Assembly: GCA_963681505.1 (NCBI GenBank)
Contig: OY811993.1
Location: 2,514,992 to 2,578,991, forward strand
Source: Eunapius fragilis
Taxonomy: Eukaryota > Porifera > Demospongiae > Spongillida > Spongillidae
Direction: 5' to 3'
Length of the DNA: 64,000 nucleotides
Within the stretch, counting starts at the first letter, position 1. Each line of letters opens with the position of its first letter. The notes below the pieces were generated by a model that was not told the DNA's origin, searched no databases, and was given only the letters and a program-made list of their open reading frames with translations. The position numbers and the translations under genes are program-made. Shown here piece after piece: positions 12,214 through 23,436 of this stretch.

Positions 12214-12273
12214 ACAGTATCAGTCAATAAAACGTTAATGCTAGGTAGTACTCTACCTTCGTAACGTAATACC
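12214..12273 (-). repeat. Right arm of the long inverted repeat
   Basis: It begins acagtatcagtcaataaa and ends cgtaatacc. It is the inverted partner of 9321-9380. Confidence 0.6.
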
Positions 12274-13196
12274 TACGTAGAAAATTACATTACGTTGCCA
12301 AGTATTGATTTGCGTATTTGCGGTAGTACAATACAGTGCGCAAGTGAAACATACTGTTCAAACAACTAAACATGTTTCACACTTGTTCGTTTCCTTCCCT
12401 GGCTTTAAAGTACCCGCGTTTTTACAACACAATGAACCAATCATTTTTAAGCGCGCCAATCGTTCACTGAGGTTTGCCTGTTCCTTCTCGAATGCGCAGT
12501 TCTTTCGACTATAAATAATAAATTGGTGTGCTACCACGTTAACGATCGCGCACTATACCACTACGTCTAATACGATGTCCTTGCGAACGGCACTCAAGGA
12601 GACAGGTTGGATTTCTTTTCCCGTCAGTATTGTTCGAGGTCATCCCTCATTCCTTAGAGCTCTACCATCTTTTACGCTGGCAAAATGAGGACTCTGTGTC
12701 AGTTGTCCTCGATAGTGCCGTAACATGTTATGCTGAGCGAGGGAGGCGTGGGTTGTTCGGTGAAGTGGGGAAAGAAGCTGTACCACGGCAATATTGTGGC
12801 TTCAGGTACATGACATTACTACCACAAATTACTCAATGATTATAATTAGGAACAAAGTGCGCTATAGAACTGGAAGAACCGCTGTATCTAAGGGCTGTTG
12901 CAGTGACTACCGCCCCAGAACGTTAGTGCTACTCTACAATCTTCAGTTGGTAATGTAGCACGTTTCCCGTACCCATCAGGAAATGAATTGTCAGAAGCCA
13001 CAAATAAGGATGCAGCCTCTATACCTAAACGTTAGTTTGTCATTGATGATTAAATTTATTGCTGATGAGTACGTGTGGCACTTTAAAACAATCAGGGAAA
13101 AAGTTGGCAATAAAGGCAAAGACTGGAAAGGCCAGGGCAAATACAGGAAGGGCAAAGGCTGGAAAGGCCAAGTCAAAGCCCATAGGTAGATATTGC
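12274..13196. other. No recognised gene
   Basis: This is spacer between the inverted-repeat interval and the piggyBac element. It has short open frames (12630-12839 and 12983-13189) without motifs. A small purine-rich run of GGxAAGGxCA units lies at 13115-13175. Motifs such as gtagtactac and gtagtgctactc at 12245, 12325 and 12925 hint at old repeat ends. Confidence 0.4.
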
Positions 13197-13200
13197 TTAA

Positions 13201-13213
13201 CTGATTACCAGCC
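13201..13213 (+). repeat. piggyBac left TIR
   Basis: CTGATTACCAGCC directly follows TTAA at 13197-13200. It matches the right end in 12 of 13 positions. Confidence 0.85.
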
Positions 13214-13632
13214 GTAAGCGCCAATTGGCGCATAACGTGACGTATTGAAATGACCGTAAGCGCCTTTTGGCACAACGAGACGCATGCAACGAAACGTTTA
13301 TTAAACAACACAAAGGCCACATTTATTGACAGTATTTAAAATAACTTGTGCACAGGAAGAGTTGCTCTTCTGTTTTATGCATAGATTGAGGGAGGTTAGC
13401 GAATTAGATTATACGGTAGCGCTAATCGAAAATGGAGATGGCGGGCTAATAGGGATTGCTTAGCAACTGGCAGGTGTTCTTTCCCTTATTGCGCTTTTCA
13501 TCGTTCGCTGTTGTGGAAACTTTTCTTGTACGCGTTTGAGTGTTTCTTCGTTCGATCCGATAGCAGGTAAGTCTGATGTGTGGATGTAGATGTGGTTTTA
13601 GATTACATACCACAAATACATATATGCATAGA

Positions 13633-15439
13633 ATGGCTGGTGAGCACTATACGCTAGACGAGGTGCTGGAGATGATAGAGGATGATGCAGAGCCAATGAC
13701 GTACGGCAGTGACGAGGAGTTTGAAGACCTGATGGTGGAAGAAGTAGTTGTGGAAACAATGGATATGGAAGATAATGATCTGGGTACGGCAGAGGACGCA
13801 GAAGAGGTTGAAAACAATGGTGCTGGTCCTTCTGGAGTTAGCAGTGCTGCTTGTCCTGCAGGAAACAGTGTGGCTGATGACTGGACAACTGATTATAGTG
13901 CAGTACCTGTACTAGAATTCCTGGAAGATGTGGGTCCAACATTCAATGTAGGGGCCTCAGTAGAAGAAACACTGGGCCATCTACTTCCCGATACTGTTCT
14001 TGAAGATGTAGTGAAGCAATCGAACACGTACGCCCAAGAAGTAATGGAACCTGAAAAGTTCAGTGCATGTATTCACATAACATTACAGGAATTCAAGGCG
14101 TACATAGGATTCTGTATCCTAATGGGACTTGTACGATTACTAGAGATATCAGACTATTGGAAAACAGATCCATATTTTCATTATGCTCCGATTGCCGACA
14201 GAATTTCAAGGCGTCGATTTATGGAAATAACAAGATATCTCCACTTTGCAAAAAATGATGGCCTTTGCAACGAGGGGAACCTGGTTATGATAGGCTGGGA
14301 AAAGTGCGGCCAGTAATAAATTCTATATCGCAAACACTCACCAGCTGTTACAATATAGCCAGGGATGTGGTTGTGGACGAGGCCATGATCCCATTCCAGG
14401 GGCATTCAAGCATGAAGCAGTACCTTCCTAAGAAACCTGTCAAAAGAGGAATTAAGGTCTGGTGTCTTGCTGATAGCTGCAATGGTTACGTACAAAGGTT
14501 TGATGTGTACACTGGTCAATCTGGGGAAGACTGGTGAGAAAGGATTAGGTGCAAAAGTAGTCAAATGCCTTTCAAGTCATCTGAAAGGAAAACATCTACT
14601 GCAATTACTATTTCTCATCACCCCACTTGTTACTGGCCCTACATATGGATGGAATATATGCATGTGGCACAGTAAGAGCTAATTGCAAGGGTTATCCTGA
14701 AGATCTAAAAAACTTGAAGGGAGAAAGGAGAGAGAGAGATAAGTCTAAAAAAAGGTAAGTATGCAACATATGTAAGCAAAAAAATAACAAGATACGTTAC
14801 CCACAGGGGGGATACGATTTGCAGGCAAAAGGGGTCATTGGTTGCCACTGCATGGCTTGATAACAGAGTGGTATCAGTACTATCAACTAATGCACAACCA
14901 AATGATGTAAAAACAATTTCAAGAAAACAGAAAGATGGATCCCTCGTAAACATCAACTGCCCTGAGGCAAAGTATTATACTCTAAATACATGAGAGGAGT
15001 TGACCATAACGATCAGATCAGACAATATTACACAGTACGAACAAAATGTAAAAAATACTATAAATACATTTTCTGGTTCCTTTTTGAACTAGTCTCCACT
15101 AACACGTATATTTTAATGAGAGAGTATGGACCATCAATGTCACAAATGACTGTCAAGGATTATAGGCTGAAACTTTCTAATGAACTAATTGGAACGTACA
15201 ATTCTCGAAAACGACCGGGACGAATTCCTACCCTAATTCCATCCAAGCGAACATCCCAACATTTCCCTACCAAATACCACACCGAGAACCTGAAAAAGGC
15301 TGTTCGATGCGACAGGTGCCTGAAGTCTGGCAAAAGGAAGGAAACAACTTGGTATTGCCTAGATTGCAAACTACATCTCTGCCATACAGGAGAACTGGAT
15401 GGATCAGATTGCTTCATCGTTCACCACCAAACACATTAG
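13633..15439 (+). pseudogene. piggyBac transposase (DDE_Tnp_1_7 type), decayed
   Basis: I place the start at 13633 (MAGEHYTLDEVLEMIEDD) because an acidic leader is typical; an intron between 13567 and ~13631 would join an upstream exon. The catalytic domain begins around FSACIHITLQEFKAYIGF. The first catalytic Asp is in VVVDEAMIPFQGHSS (~14370) and the second in CLADSCNGYVQRFDVYTG (~14465-14515). The third is normally the D of a C-D-N-Y/F-F motif; it reads C-N-Y-Y-F in the frame at ~14600, so Asp is replaced. RGVDHNDQ (~14995) is conserved. The C-terminus keeps a Cys/His-rich finger (CDRCLKSGKR...WYCLDCKLHLCH). Frameshifts near 14270, 14540 and 14700-14980 break the gene. It is dead as a transposase. 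Confidence 0.8.
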
Positions 15440-15580
15440 AAGTTGTACCATGCATTGTATAGATTTGTGAAACATTGTATGCTGTATGATAACATGAACA
15501 TCCCACAATCAAGCGTACATCTGTGGTTACCTCCCCATCACTCCCAGCTTACATCAGTGTTTACCTTCCCATCACATGTG

Positions 15581-15740
15581 CTACTGTCACATGGTCACAT
15601 GGTCAGTGAACTAACTGTTTCCTACCCTGGTCACTGTGTGTGCTACTCTATCACATGGTAACATGGTCAGTGACCTGTGACAAAGTAGCACACACAGTGA
15701 CCATGGGAGGAAACAGTTCACTGACCATGTGACAGTGTAG
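15581..15740. repeat. Large imperfect hairpin inside piggyBac
   Basis: The left arm 15581-15647 (ctactgtcacatggtcac ... gtgtgtgctact) and right arm 15683-15740 (agtagcacacacagtgac ... gacagtgtag) are inverted copies about 55-60 bp long with a loop of ~35 bp. Small indels distinguish the arms (extra catggtca and acta on the left). It sits between the transposase and the 56-bp satellite. Confidence 0.75.
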
Positions 15741-15767
15741 TACACACAGTGAACAGGGGAGGACACA

Positions 15768-16148
15768 GTGAGGTGGCAGTACTCACAGGGATCTGGGGAG
15801 GAGACAGTCAGGGCAATGGCCAGGAGATGTGGCAGTACTCACAGGGACTTGGGGAGGAGACAGTCAGGGCATTGGCCAGGAGAGGAAGCAGTACGCACAG
15901 GGACCTGGGGAGGAGACAGTCAGGGCAGTGGCCAGGAGATGTGGCAGTACTCACAGGGACCTGGGGAGGAGACAGTCAGGGCATTGGCCAGGAGAGGAAG
16001 CAGTACGCACAGGAACCTGGGGAGGAGACAGTCAGGGCAGTGGCCAGGAGATGTGGCAGTACTCACAGGGACCTGGGGAGGAGACAGTCAGGGCTCTGGA
16101 AAGGAGATGTGGCAGTGCGCACAGGGACCTGGGGAGGAGACAGTCAGA
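15768..16148 (+). repeat. 56-bp tandem repeat, about 7 copies, inside piggyBac
   Basis: The unit reads ctggggaggagacagtcagg, gcattggccaggagatgtgg, cagtactcacagggac. Two flavours alternate (gatgtggcagtact and gaggaagcagtacg), suggesting a higher-order doublet. Because 56 is not a multiple of three and the unit lacks stops, all three forward frames stay open; the resulting 140-residue Gly/Arg/Ser frames are artefacts. Confidence 0.85.
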
Positions 16149-16661
16149 CAGGCAAGAATTGAGAGAGCTAGGAAGTTGCAACAATCCAGTGGTCCAAAAA
16201 GAGCTTAACAACAGCATCCAATCGGTGCTGCGAGGGAAACAAGGCTCAATAATATAAAGTACCAGTCGAGCACTAATTAGAATAAAATACATGTATGAAC
16301 TAACGATGAGTTTTATAGTACGGAACATATTGCAGCGGTACCTATATATATAATTCTGAAGCTAAAAGGATGTCTTACAAGAATACGCCGCTCAAACACC
16401 TAACTACGTTAGTGACTTCACATCGCCTCGTACAGCACTATCGTAACACTACCGTATGGGTAGCACAATACAAAATCCGAAAATATTACAGCGATCTAAC
16501 GAAAATACGATAGAAAAAGGAACACTGAACAAGAAAAACTCAACTTGCCCATACAAATCTCCTTCCGTTGAACCACTGCGCATAGTTAACTGACAGGCGT
16601 CAAATTTGAAAAACGAACGAAATTAATTCGGCCGGAAGCGGTTATACGTAATAATCAATTT

Positions 16662-16674
16662 GGCTGGTAATCAA
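16662..16674 (-). repeat. piggyBac right TIR
   Basis: GGCTGGTAATCAA is followed directly by TTAA at 16675-16678. It is the inverted partner of 13201-13213. Confidence 0.85.
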
Positions 16675-18414
16675 TTAAAGAACTGCATGTTAAACAAAGC
16701 ATTATTTCAGGGAGGATTCTGGACTATGGAAGTGGAGCAGATGATGATGTCACATCTGATCCTGAAAGTATGTCTTGGTTCTGTTAATAGTGGAATTAAT
16801 TTTTCAGTGGCTGATCTAACACCAGCCACACCCCCTCCACCAGTCACCACACCTCAGTCTCCAACTATATCCCAGCCAACAGCCGCATCTCAGCCACTAG
16901 CCACCATACCCCTGCCTCCAGCCACTACACCCCCAGCCACCGCACCCTTGCTTCCAGCCACTACATCCCTGCCTCCAGTCACCACACCCCTGCCTCCAGT
17001 CACCACACCCCTGCCTCCAGCCACCACATGCCTGCCTCCAGCCAGTAGACCCCTGCCTCCACACACCACACCCCTGCTTCCAGCCACTACACCCCTGCCT
17101 CCAGCCACCACACCCTTGCTTCCAGCCACTACACCCCTGCCTCCAGCCACCACACCCCTGCTTCCAGCCACCGCACCCTGCTTCCAGCCACCACACCCCT
17201 GCTTCCAGCCACTGCACACCTGCCTCCAGCCACCACACCCCTGCCTCCAGCTACATGTACATCCCAGACAACAGCTGTGTCTCAGCCACTAGCCATTATA
17301 TCTCAGGCAATACTTCAGCCAGACACAGCCACATCAGAAAGTATGCAATACTATGTTCAGTTTCCTTGATCGTTCTTAATCTTTGAATAGGTCCCTATCA
17401 CAATTACCAGCATGCACCTGCACACCACCATTGCCACAGTCAATGCTTGCCCTGTCTCACCATTGTAAGGCTTTCTAAAAGTATCTGGTTGTGATTATCA
17501 ACCTCACACATTTTCAGCTGAGCCAATACATGCTGTATTATGCTCACCGCATAGAGGATCTCCATCAGCTCGATGGTCACTGTCGCCACCACCTCTTCCA
17601 TCACCATACCATCCACCTTCAGCTATGTCTACATCAGACACCTCCAATGTTGTTAAAGCAGGTAATTGAATTTGGGATTTTCCATCACTCTTAAACCCTC
17701 AGTGCAAAAGACGGAGGCTACTATTGTGGACACCATCCCCTAGGGGCCTTAAAGAGGCACTTTTGGGGAAGCTGGATGAGATAGCACTGACTGGTAAACC
17801 TTCAAGGTCAGCAAGGTTACATAACAACTCCGCAACACCAGTGCCCAGGCCGTCTCCTTCAGCTGGCCAAGCAACACCTGCAGTTCCTCTACTCCAGCAC
17901 ACAGCAGTACCACTAATGCCTCAGCCAGCACTACAGCTACCACTCCCTTCAGAAGTCTTGCTCTCTCCAAGCATGAGCGGGGACTCACCCAGATGTCTTC
18001 CAATAAGAGAGGGTCATAACCATAGGCCCTCAAGTGAGATTGAAAGAACCAATCTCAGGCCTCCTGAACTTACGGTTCAGTGTCACCGCAGCCTGACATC
18101 GGAGCGCAAAATTACACACTTGCTCTGAAATTGGCAACTGAGTCCTACTTTGGAACTAAAGTAATGGCTCAGTGCACAGTAATGGGGTGCACAGCATTCA
18201 AGGGATTGCCTATTAGTGAGCAAATTTTTTTTTGGTATATTAGTTTAATGTTGGAGTGCACCACATGACTTTGAACCTGTATGGAGTAGGTGTGTATCTA
18301 GTATAGGCCATGGGTGCACTCGAGCTAGAAACTATCCTTAAACGAGTGTTGTGTTAGCCATTATGTATATGCATATGTTCATTGATATTATCCATCTACT
18401 CTTGGATGAAGCAG
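16675..18414 (+). other. Fragmentary Pro/Thr-rich coding region with BEN-like tail
   Basis: From ~16800 the plus strand encodes a long proline/threonine-rich tract (repeated PLPPATTP). Serine/proline-rich segments follow at ~17520-17680 and 17724-18075, separated by intron-like gaps (TTTTCAG at 17510-17516). The last piece at ~18085-18200 reads NYTLALKLATESYFG, then TVMGCTAFKGLP. This resembles the short conserved block seen in BEN-domain-like animal proteins, but the match is only a few residues. The region could be a host gene or transposon cargo. Frames do not join cleanly by eye, so I do not give an exon model. Confidence 0.3.
16820..17260 (+). repeat. Minisatellite encoding Pro/Thr repeats
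   Basis: Units of 21-24 bp (ccagccaccacacccctgc and ccagccactacacccttgct) repeat about twenty times. The opposite strand is also open as a Gly/Val/Trp-rich frame, which is a by-product of the repeat. Confidence 0.85.
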
Positions 18415-18419
18415 TCTCG

Positions 18420-19045
18420 GTGTGTGGTCAGGGAGTGAGAAGTGGTGGGGTTAATGCACTGAGCCGCAAACAGGGTCTATGGGTGTGGTCAGTCAGTGAG
18501 AAGTGGTGGGATTAATGCACTAAGCCGCAAACAGGGTCTATGGGTGTAGTCACTGAGTGTGAAGTGGTGGGGTTAATGCACTAAGCCTCTATGGGTGTGG
18601 TCACTGAGTGTGAAGTGGTGGGGTTAATGCACTAAGCCGCAAGCAGGGTCTATGGGTGTGCTCACAGAGTGAGAAGTGGTGGGGTTAATGCACTAAGCCG
18701 CAAACAGGGTCTATGGGTGTGGTCACTGAGTGTGGAGTTGTGGGGTTAATGCACTAAGCCGCAAACAGGATCTATGGGTGTGGTCACAGAGTGAAGTGGT
18801 GGGTTAATGCACTAAGTCGCAAACAGGGTCTATGGGTGTGGTCACAAAGTGAGAAATGGTGGGGTTAATGCACTAAGCCGCAAACATGGTCTATGGGTGT
18901 GGTCACAGTGAGAAGTGGTGGAGTTAATGCACTAAGCTGCAAACAGGGTCTATGGGTGTGGTCACTGAGTGTGAAGTGGTGGGGTTGATCATAGATTGAA
19001 GACCTTACGGAACTGTAGGTCTTTAATCTACGGGTTAATGCACTA
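18420..19045 (+). repeat. ~61-bp tandem satellite, about 10 copies
   Basis: The unit contains gggtgtggtcactgagtg, gaagtggtggggttaatgca and ctaagccgcaaacagggtct. Copies differ by small deletions (the third and seventh lack part of the unit). The last unit is split by a short hairpin at 18992-19030. Confidence 0.85.
18992..19030. repeat. Small hairpin interrupting the last satellite unit
   Basis: tagattgaagacctt and aggtctttaatcta are inverted with one mismatch. They lie inside the ggggttaatgcac motif of the repeat. It looks like a tiny foldback insertion. Confidence 0.55.
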
Positions 19046-19052
19046 AGCATTA

Positions 19053-19500
19053 CATTACAGTGAGTTGGATGACAAGGTATTCTGTCATACTTGCGTTAAA
19101 GCTGTCAGAGATTTCAAAATGAGTTCAAAAAATGCCGAGGAAGCCTTTCTGACTAGAGGGTACCATAACTGGAAGGCAGCTACTGATGCGTTTCGCAACA
19201 CGAATCAAGCGATTGCCATGCACAGTCTACCGTCCACTACAAAAGACATCGCCGAAACTCTCCACTTTTATGCTCAAGAAAAGCTTCAGAATCGCCAGTG
19301 CTTGTTGAAGGTTATTTCTGCCCTTCGTTTTTTGTCCAGGCAGTGTTGTGCAATAAGAGACTGAACCATCTTATGCTGCGTCACATTCACAAAGAACATA
19401 CAAATGCTTTGGATCTAGAAGAAGCAGCCAGGGAGTTCATAGTCAACTCAGAGTACAGGCAACGTATTTTCAGAGCGTTTATTTTGCAGACTGAATCATA
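19053..19500 (+). pseudogene. hAT transposase fragment, ZMYM1/TTF-zinc-finger type
   Basis: After a possible 3' splice site (ttacag at 19047-19052) the frame reads VFCHTCVKAVRDFKMSSKN, then FLTRGYHNWKAATDAFRNT. This is the TTF-type zinc finger with the G-x-x-N-W-K signature of ZMYM1-like hAT proteins. The following region (LQNRQCLLKVISALRFLSRQ) matches the next conserved helix of the family. A stop after CCAIRD and a frameshift near 19360 end the match. The downstream frame to 19500 is open without a recognised motif. The catalytic core is missing, so this is a 5' remnant. Confidence 0.55.
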
Positions 19501-19859
19501 GTAGAGGAGAGGGATTGGAAACGGAGGCAATCAATGCGTGCACTTTGTGAAGTTCTGGTGCCCAGTCCATTCTTTATTAAAATGGCGGTTTCAACTGGTA
19601 CGTGACGTGTGCTTTGTTGGTTCTTACTTAATATTTCCATCATATATTCATGCAGATGACTTACTTGCAGCACTGAACAGTATCATTAAGAACGACAGTA
19701 TATCGTCACCCATAGCAGATACTGCTCGAACCAGTGCGCGTCATTTTACATCTTCCCTGTTTTCTATGCAATGGAAGATGTCTGGAGGAACATTAAGCAT
19801 AGAAGTACAAGCCAGGTGTCATTGAATGAGGCAGCCTTACGTGATTCAATAATAGGAAA

Positions 19860-20045
19860 CCAAGATGTGCTCTATTGGAGTATCGCTGAAGCCCAGTTTG
19901 AGCAAAAGGAAGCACAGTTGCTGCTTGAAAAAAATCACAGATTTGTGGATTACTGTAAGAGGATTAGCATACACGAGCGGATGGTTGGAACAATATAAGC
20001 AAAAAGAAAAAAAGGAATACAAAAGAGCAAAAATCACTTCGTACT
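19860..20045 (+). pseudogene. C-terminal fragment of an unnamed transposase-like family
   Basis: The frame contains DLWITVRGLAYTSGWLEQYK followed by a basic tail (QKEKKEYKRAKI). From memory, a W-I-T-x-R-G-F/L-A-x-x-x-G-W block with a Lys-rich tail ends several uncharacterised transposon-derived proteins in fish, cnidarians and sponges. An overlapping frame (19771-19998) also looks protein-like, so a frameshift may lie here. Confidence 0.3.
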
Positions 20046-20880
20046 AGAGTGCAGTGTAGTACAGAAGACACATGATTATGTAATATGTTAACGTGCATGT
20101 AACAATATTCATAGAAAATTTGTCCCTTACAACTATACACTGTTTCTAATACGTCTTCGCTTAGGTAATGGTTGCACTTCCAAGTGGGATTCAGTCATTG
20201 ATGCTCGCCTTTTGCCTCTACAGTTCCCTTTTGTCACACTTGTGCAGAGAGAATTCACAACGTGCAGTGCTTGGGTGTTCTTACAGAATTCCAATAATTG
20301 GGATCTGCCCTATTGACTCTGGCAAAATTGGCACACTGTCCCTTACAATCTTTTTGTGCTTTGTGCGGCAAGTCAACTTTAACTTACGTTTACTTGCGTT
20401 GTACATCCTGCCAAAAGATGTATATAAATTAATTAGTCACTTCAGACGAGATCTGTACAGACGAACCCGTGTTTTTATTGACTAAAAAACCATCCAGTGG
20501 CATGTATAAATGATCGGACTATAGCGTGCACTAGTCAATTCATAGACTGTAGTAGCCTTCCGCCGGGCCTGCATACAATGGGATGTGTCTATTCGTTTGA
20601 TACTGGCGTCGGGTGCACCCATACTATCTGAAAACACCAATATGCCTTAAGTAGTGTTTTCTGCATTTGAATTTATGTTAAAAAAAAAAACAGCATTGTA
20701 CCGCCAAGGTTCTGTGTCGAGCGGTTCTTATTTAAAAGCACCTGATCCTAGGAATTTAGAGTTCAGTTACATATATGTAGCTTGAGCGCTAGTTTCATGG
20801 GTGGTCTTGTCCCCAGACCCATATAGTGCCCCCGGGGCTGAGAAATAGTTGGTTACCAAATTGAATTTTAAATTGTATTT
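20046..20880. other. No recognised gene
   Basis: This is AT-rich spacer. An open frame at 20168-20485 has no motif. A poly-A run lies at ~20681-20690. The segment near 20800 (ggtcttgtccccagaccc) resembles the hairpin sequence at 26962-27000 and may be an old MITE fragment. Confidence 0.4.
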
Positions 20881-23041
20881 CATATTAGGATGAAGACTGT
20901 TGCTGATTTGGAGAAGTGTATTGATGATTTCAAGAGTAACATCAGTGAAAATACTACCTTACAGGTGTCAATTATATGAAATGGATTGGTGAACTACATA
21001 CATATAAATTTGACAAACAAGAACATCATCCAAACAGCCAAAATGGTTGCACATCTTGATTCAGGAAATAGAATCAATGTGAATGCATTAGAAAGGTCAA
21101 TTCGGCACTTCCTAACAGCAATAGCCACATTGAAGAAGAATCTTACACGTAATTGGGATGCTAATATCCAACTTCTGTGGATGAGCAATTCACTCTGCCT
21201 ATGCAACCTCTATTGACACGACAAACATATCTACTGTTGTAAATCTTGCTCCTGCTCAAGCAGGACCCAGCAATTTGTTATCCCCACTGTCTACAGAACT
21301 AAGAAGTGGGTGTAATAGATGTGCTAGTACAAGATCATTACTGAAGCAGATGTCAATATCAAAGAGAGTAATTAAGCAAAGGCTTCAAATTCTTTTGCAC
21401 AGAAATGAACAGAATCGTAAGCTGAAGCAATCATTATGCAGGAAGATAAGAATTGAAAGGAAACTTTGTTCAGAGTTGCAAGACCTTAAAAAGGATAGGA
21501 TTAAGAAAGATGCATTGATACAAAAGCTTATGCAAGTAAATGCATTAATTGTTAAAACAAACGAGCAGTCAGCTGAATTAAGACAGATATGAAGATCAAG
21601 TGCTGCTATGAGGTCTGCTCACAGAAGCATAAGATAATGTACAAAAGTACTGAATGTAAACTGAAGAATGAAAATGCACTACTAATGTAAAAAGTAAATG
21701 ACCTTGAATCAGCTAATGATTTACTTCTATCAGTACGAAGTCAATTAGTAGAAAGAGATGTACCAAAATGCATTAGTAGTAAATATGTGAAAAGAATTCA
21801 ATACAGCATGACACAAGGCAATATATTACTGTCTTGAATACAATGTGCCAATAAACAGTGTTTGCCCCACTATCAGAGCTGTTCTTAAAGAACTAAGTTG
21901 ATTTTCTTCCAGATCCCTCAACTGTAAGTTACTTTACCTATGAACTCGGTATAATGAGTAACCTTCAAGTTGGTGAAGACATGTATTGTAATGAAAACAT
22001 CACACTATCATGGGATGCAACATGATGGATGCCATATCAACGAAGTGCATATTAGTATACCCTCAATTCCACCAACTTCCTATGTGCTGCAATTAAGTCC
22101 ACTTCTTGGAGGCACAATGGAAGATTATGCATCTCACATTCATGGATGCCTTGATAGTATTTTAAAAACATATGCTAGTTACCATAATCTTGACTTCATT
22201 TATCTACTGTCATGCACAATCTGAAAAACACCTTGAGTGATAGAGTAGATAAACCACTGTGTTGTTCAAAATCTACAATCTGCACTAGACATTGAACTTC
22301 TGGAGCTAAAGTGCAATGTCCATCCACTTGATGGAATGGCAAAACAGTGCAATACTTCTTTAAAACTATATGGCACTGAACACAATATTGAAAACAGCAC
22401 TTTTAGCAGAGAATGCTGTGCAGTGGACTTTATCTATGCTATTTGCAAAATGCGATATAAACAGGGAAAGGGTGATCCAGCTGGCTTCCAAAAATTCATG
22501 AGGCAGGCAAATTTCAAGCCTGGAATTATTGTATGGTATGTAGGAAATCGGTTCAATGTTGTTTTCACTCTTGCGGGTGTTTTTTACTACCTGCGAGAAA
22601 AGTTTTTGAACTACCTGGATTCTGTATGCCGAAATACAACTTGTTTATGATCAGCATTGCAAAAGGATTTAAGAAACAACAAACTTCTATTATGCATTGC
22701 AAGCACTTGGTATTATTGGTAAATTGATAACTGGTCCATGGATGCAACAACTGCATGCAATTCCAAAGATCACTAATCTTGATAGCATCCCATATGTTAA
22801 GACCTGTTTGCAAAATTTTTATCTTTTAAGAAACTGCCCTCAACTGGTATTTGACATGAGAAAGGCACCTAACATTGCAATAGGGTTTGTGGATAGGAAA
22901 GCTAAAAGCAAAATTAATAAAATTCTTGCATATCCAGAAATGCCCCATACATTGGAGGACATACATAAAAAATTCCAAATTGAATTCTATCACATTTTAG
23001 CATATAGCGGAATTTTTTTTCTTTCCACTATAAAAATTTGA
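20881..23041 (+). pseudogene. Decayed transposase-like gene of an unnamed animal family
   Basis: Coding blocks follow one another on the plus strand. First comes a coiled-coil region rich in Lys/Arg/Gln (21275-21590, KLKQSLCRKIRIERKLCSEL). Then GCHINEVHISIPSIPPTSYV and LSPLLGGTMEDYASHIHGCL (~22020-22160). A KNTLSDRV block follows at ~22220-22245, then CNVHPLDGMAKQCNTSLKLY (~22315-22375). The last large block is MRYKQGKGDPAGFQKFMRQ with VGNRFNVVFTLAGVFYYLRE (~22450-22600). At least four frameshifts or stops interrupt it (21600, ~22000, 22225, 22650). From memory the HPLD...GDP.GF...GNR..hlF pattern recurs in uncharacterised DDE-like proteins of cnidarians and fish; I cannot name the superfamily. 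Confidence 0.45.
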
Positions 23042-23436
23042 GTTTCAGATTTTTATGGATTATGAAGTTAAAATCAAGATATGTTGTTTAATTACTACAT
23101 AGTTGACGTAATTTTTGGGGGGGGAGGGGGGGTCGATTAACTAACTATTTAACGAATTAACAATGTTTATGTGCAATTATAATACTCTCACCAATAATAT
23201 AAATAACCTCGATCAGACTGCATGGTGTATTTGATGACCGGCTGACTTTCGATGTTACTGGAATATTGAATTACTAACCCTGGTAGGCAAGCGCGAAATA
23301 AGACATCACTTTATTATTTCAAATGGACCACGACACTAATACCTGCACATACGGCAGTGGCTGGCGTCAGCGAGGGGGGTGTTCAGGTCAGGCCAGGTAC
23401 GATAATTGGGGGGGGTGGGGGGAGGGGGGGGGAGTT

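Larger units (their letters stand above)
9321..12273. mobile_element. Interval bounded by ~60-bp inverted repeats, type unknown
   Basis: The arms at 9321-9380 and 12214-12273 are inverted copies, roughly 85% identical by eye. They share the blocks acagtatcagtcaataaaa and ctctaccttcg. The outward flanks remain loosely similar (acgtaggtagaaa versus acgtagaaaa), so the repeats may extend further out. No transposase that I recognise lies between them. The interior holds an NTPase-like broken frame (11420-12205) next to the right arm, a pair of ~90-bp direct repeats, a poly-G run (9386-9398) and a poly-C run (~11169-11186). No clear target duplication was seen. Confidence 0.45.
13201..16674 (+). 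mobile_element. piggyBac element, full length, inactive
   Basis: The element is flanked by the piggyBac target duplication TTAA (13197-13200 and 16675-16678). It ends in inverted 13-bp termini, CTGATTACCAGCC on the left and TTGATTACCAGCC read inward from the right (one mismatch). At about 3.47 kb it holds a decayed piggyBac transposase in its first two thirds. Behind that lie a large hairpin and a 56-bp tandem repeat. The TIR does not start with the CCC/CCT common in lepidopteran piggyBac, but TTAA plus a matching TIR plus the transposase make the call firm. Confidence 0.85.

Noticed and set aside
15749..16257. Three overlapping plus-strand frames of ~140 residues
   Set aside because: The 56-bp unit is stop-free and not a multiple of three, so every frame stays open.
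16890..17238. Two long minus-strand Gly/Val/Trp frames
   Set aside because: They are antisense shadows of the Pro/Thr minisatellite; the repeat has no stops in several frames.
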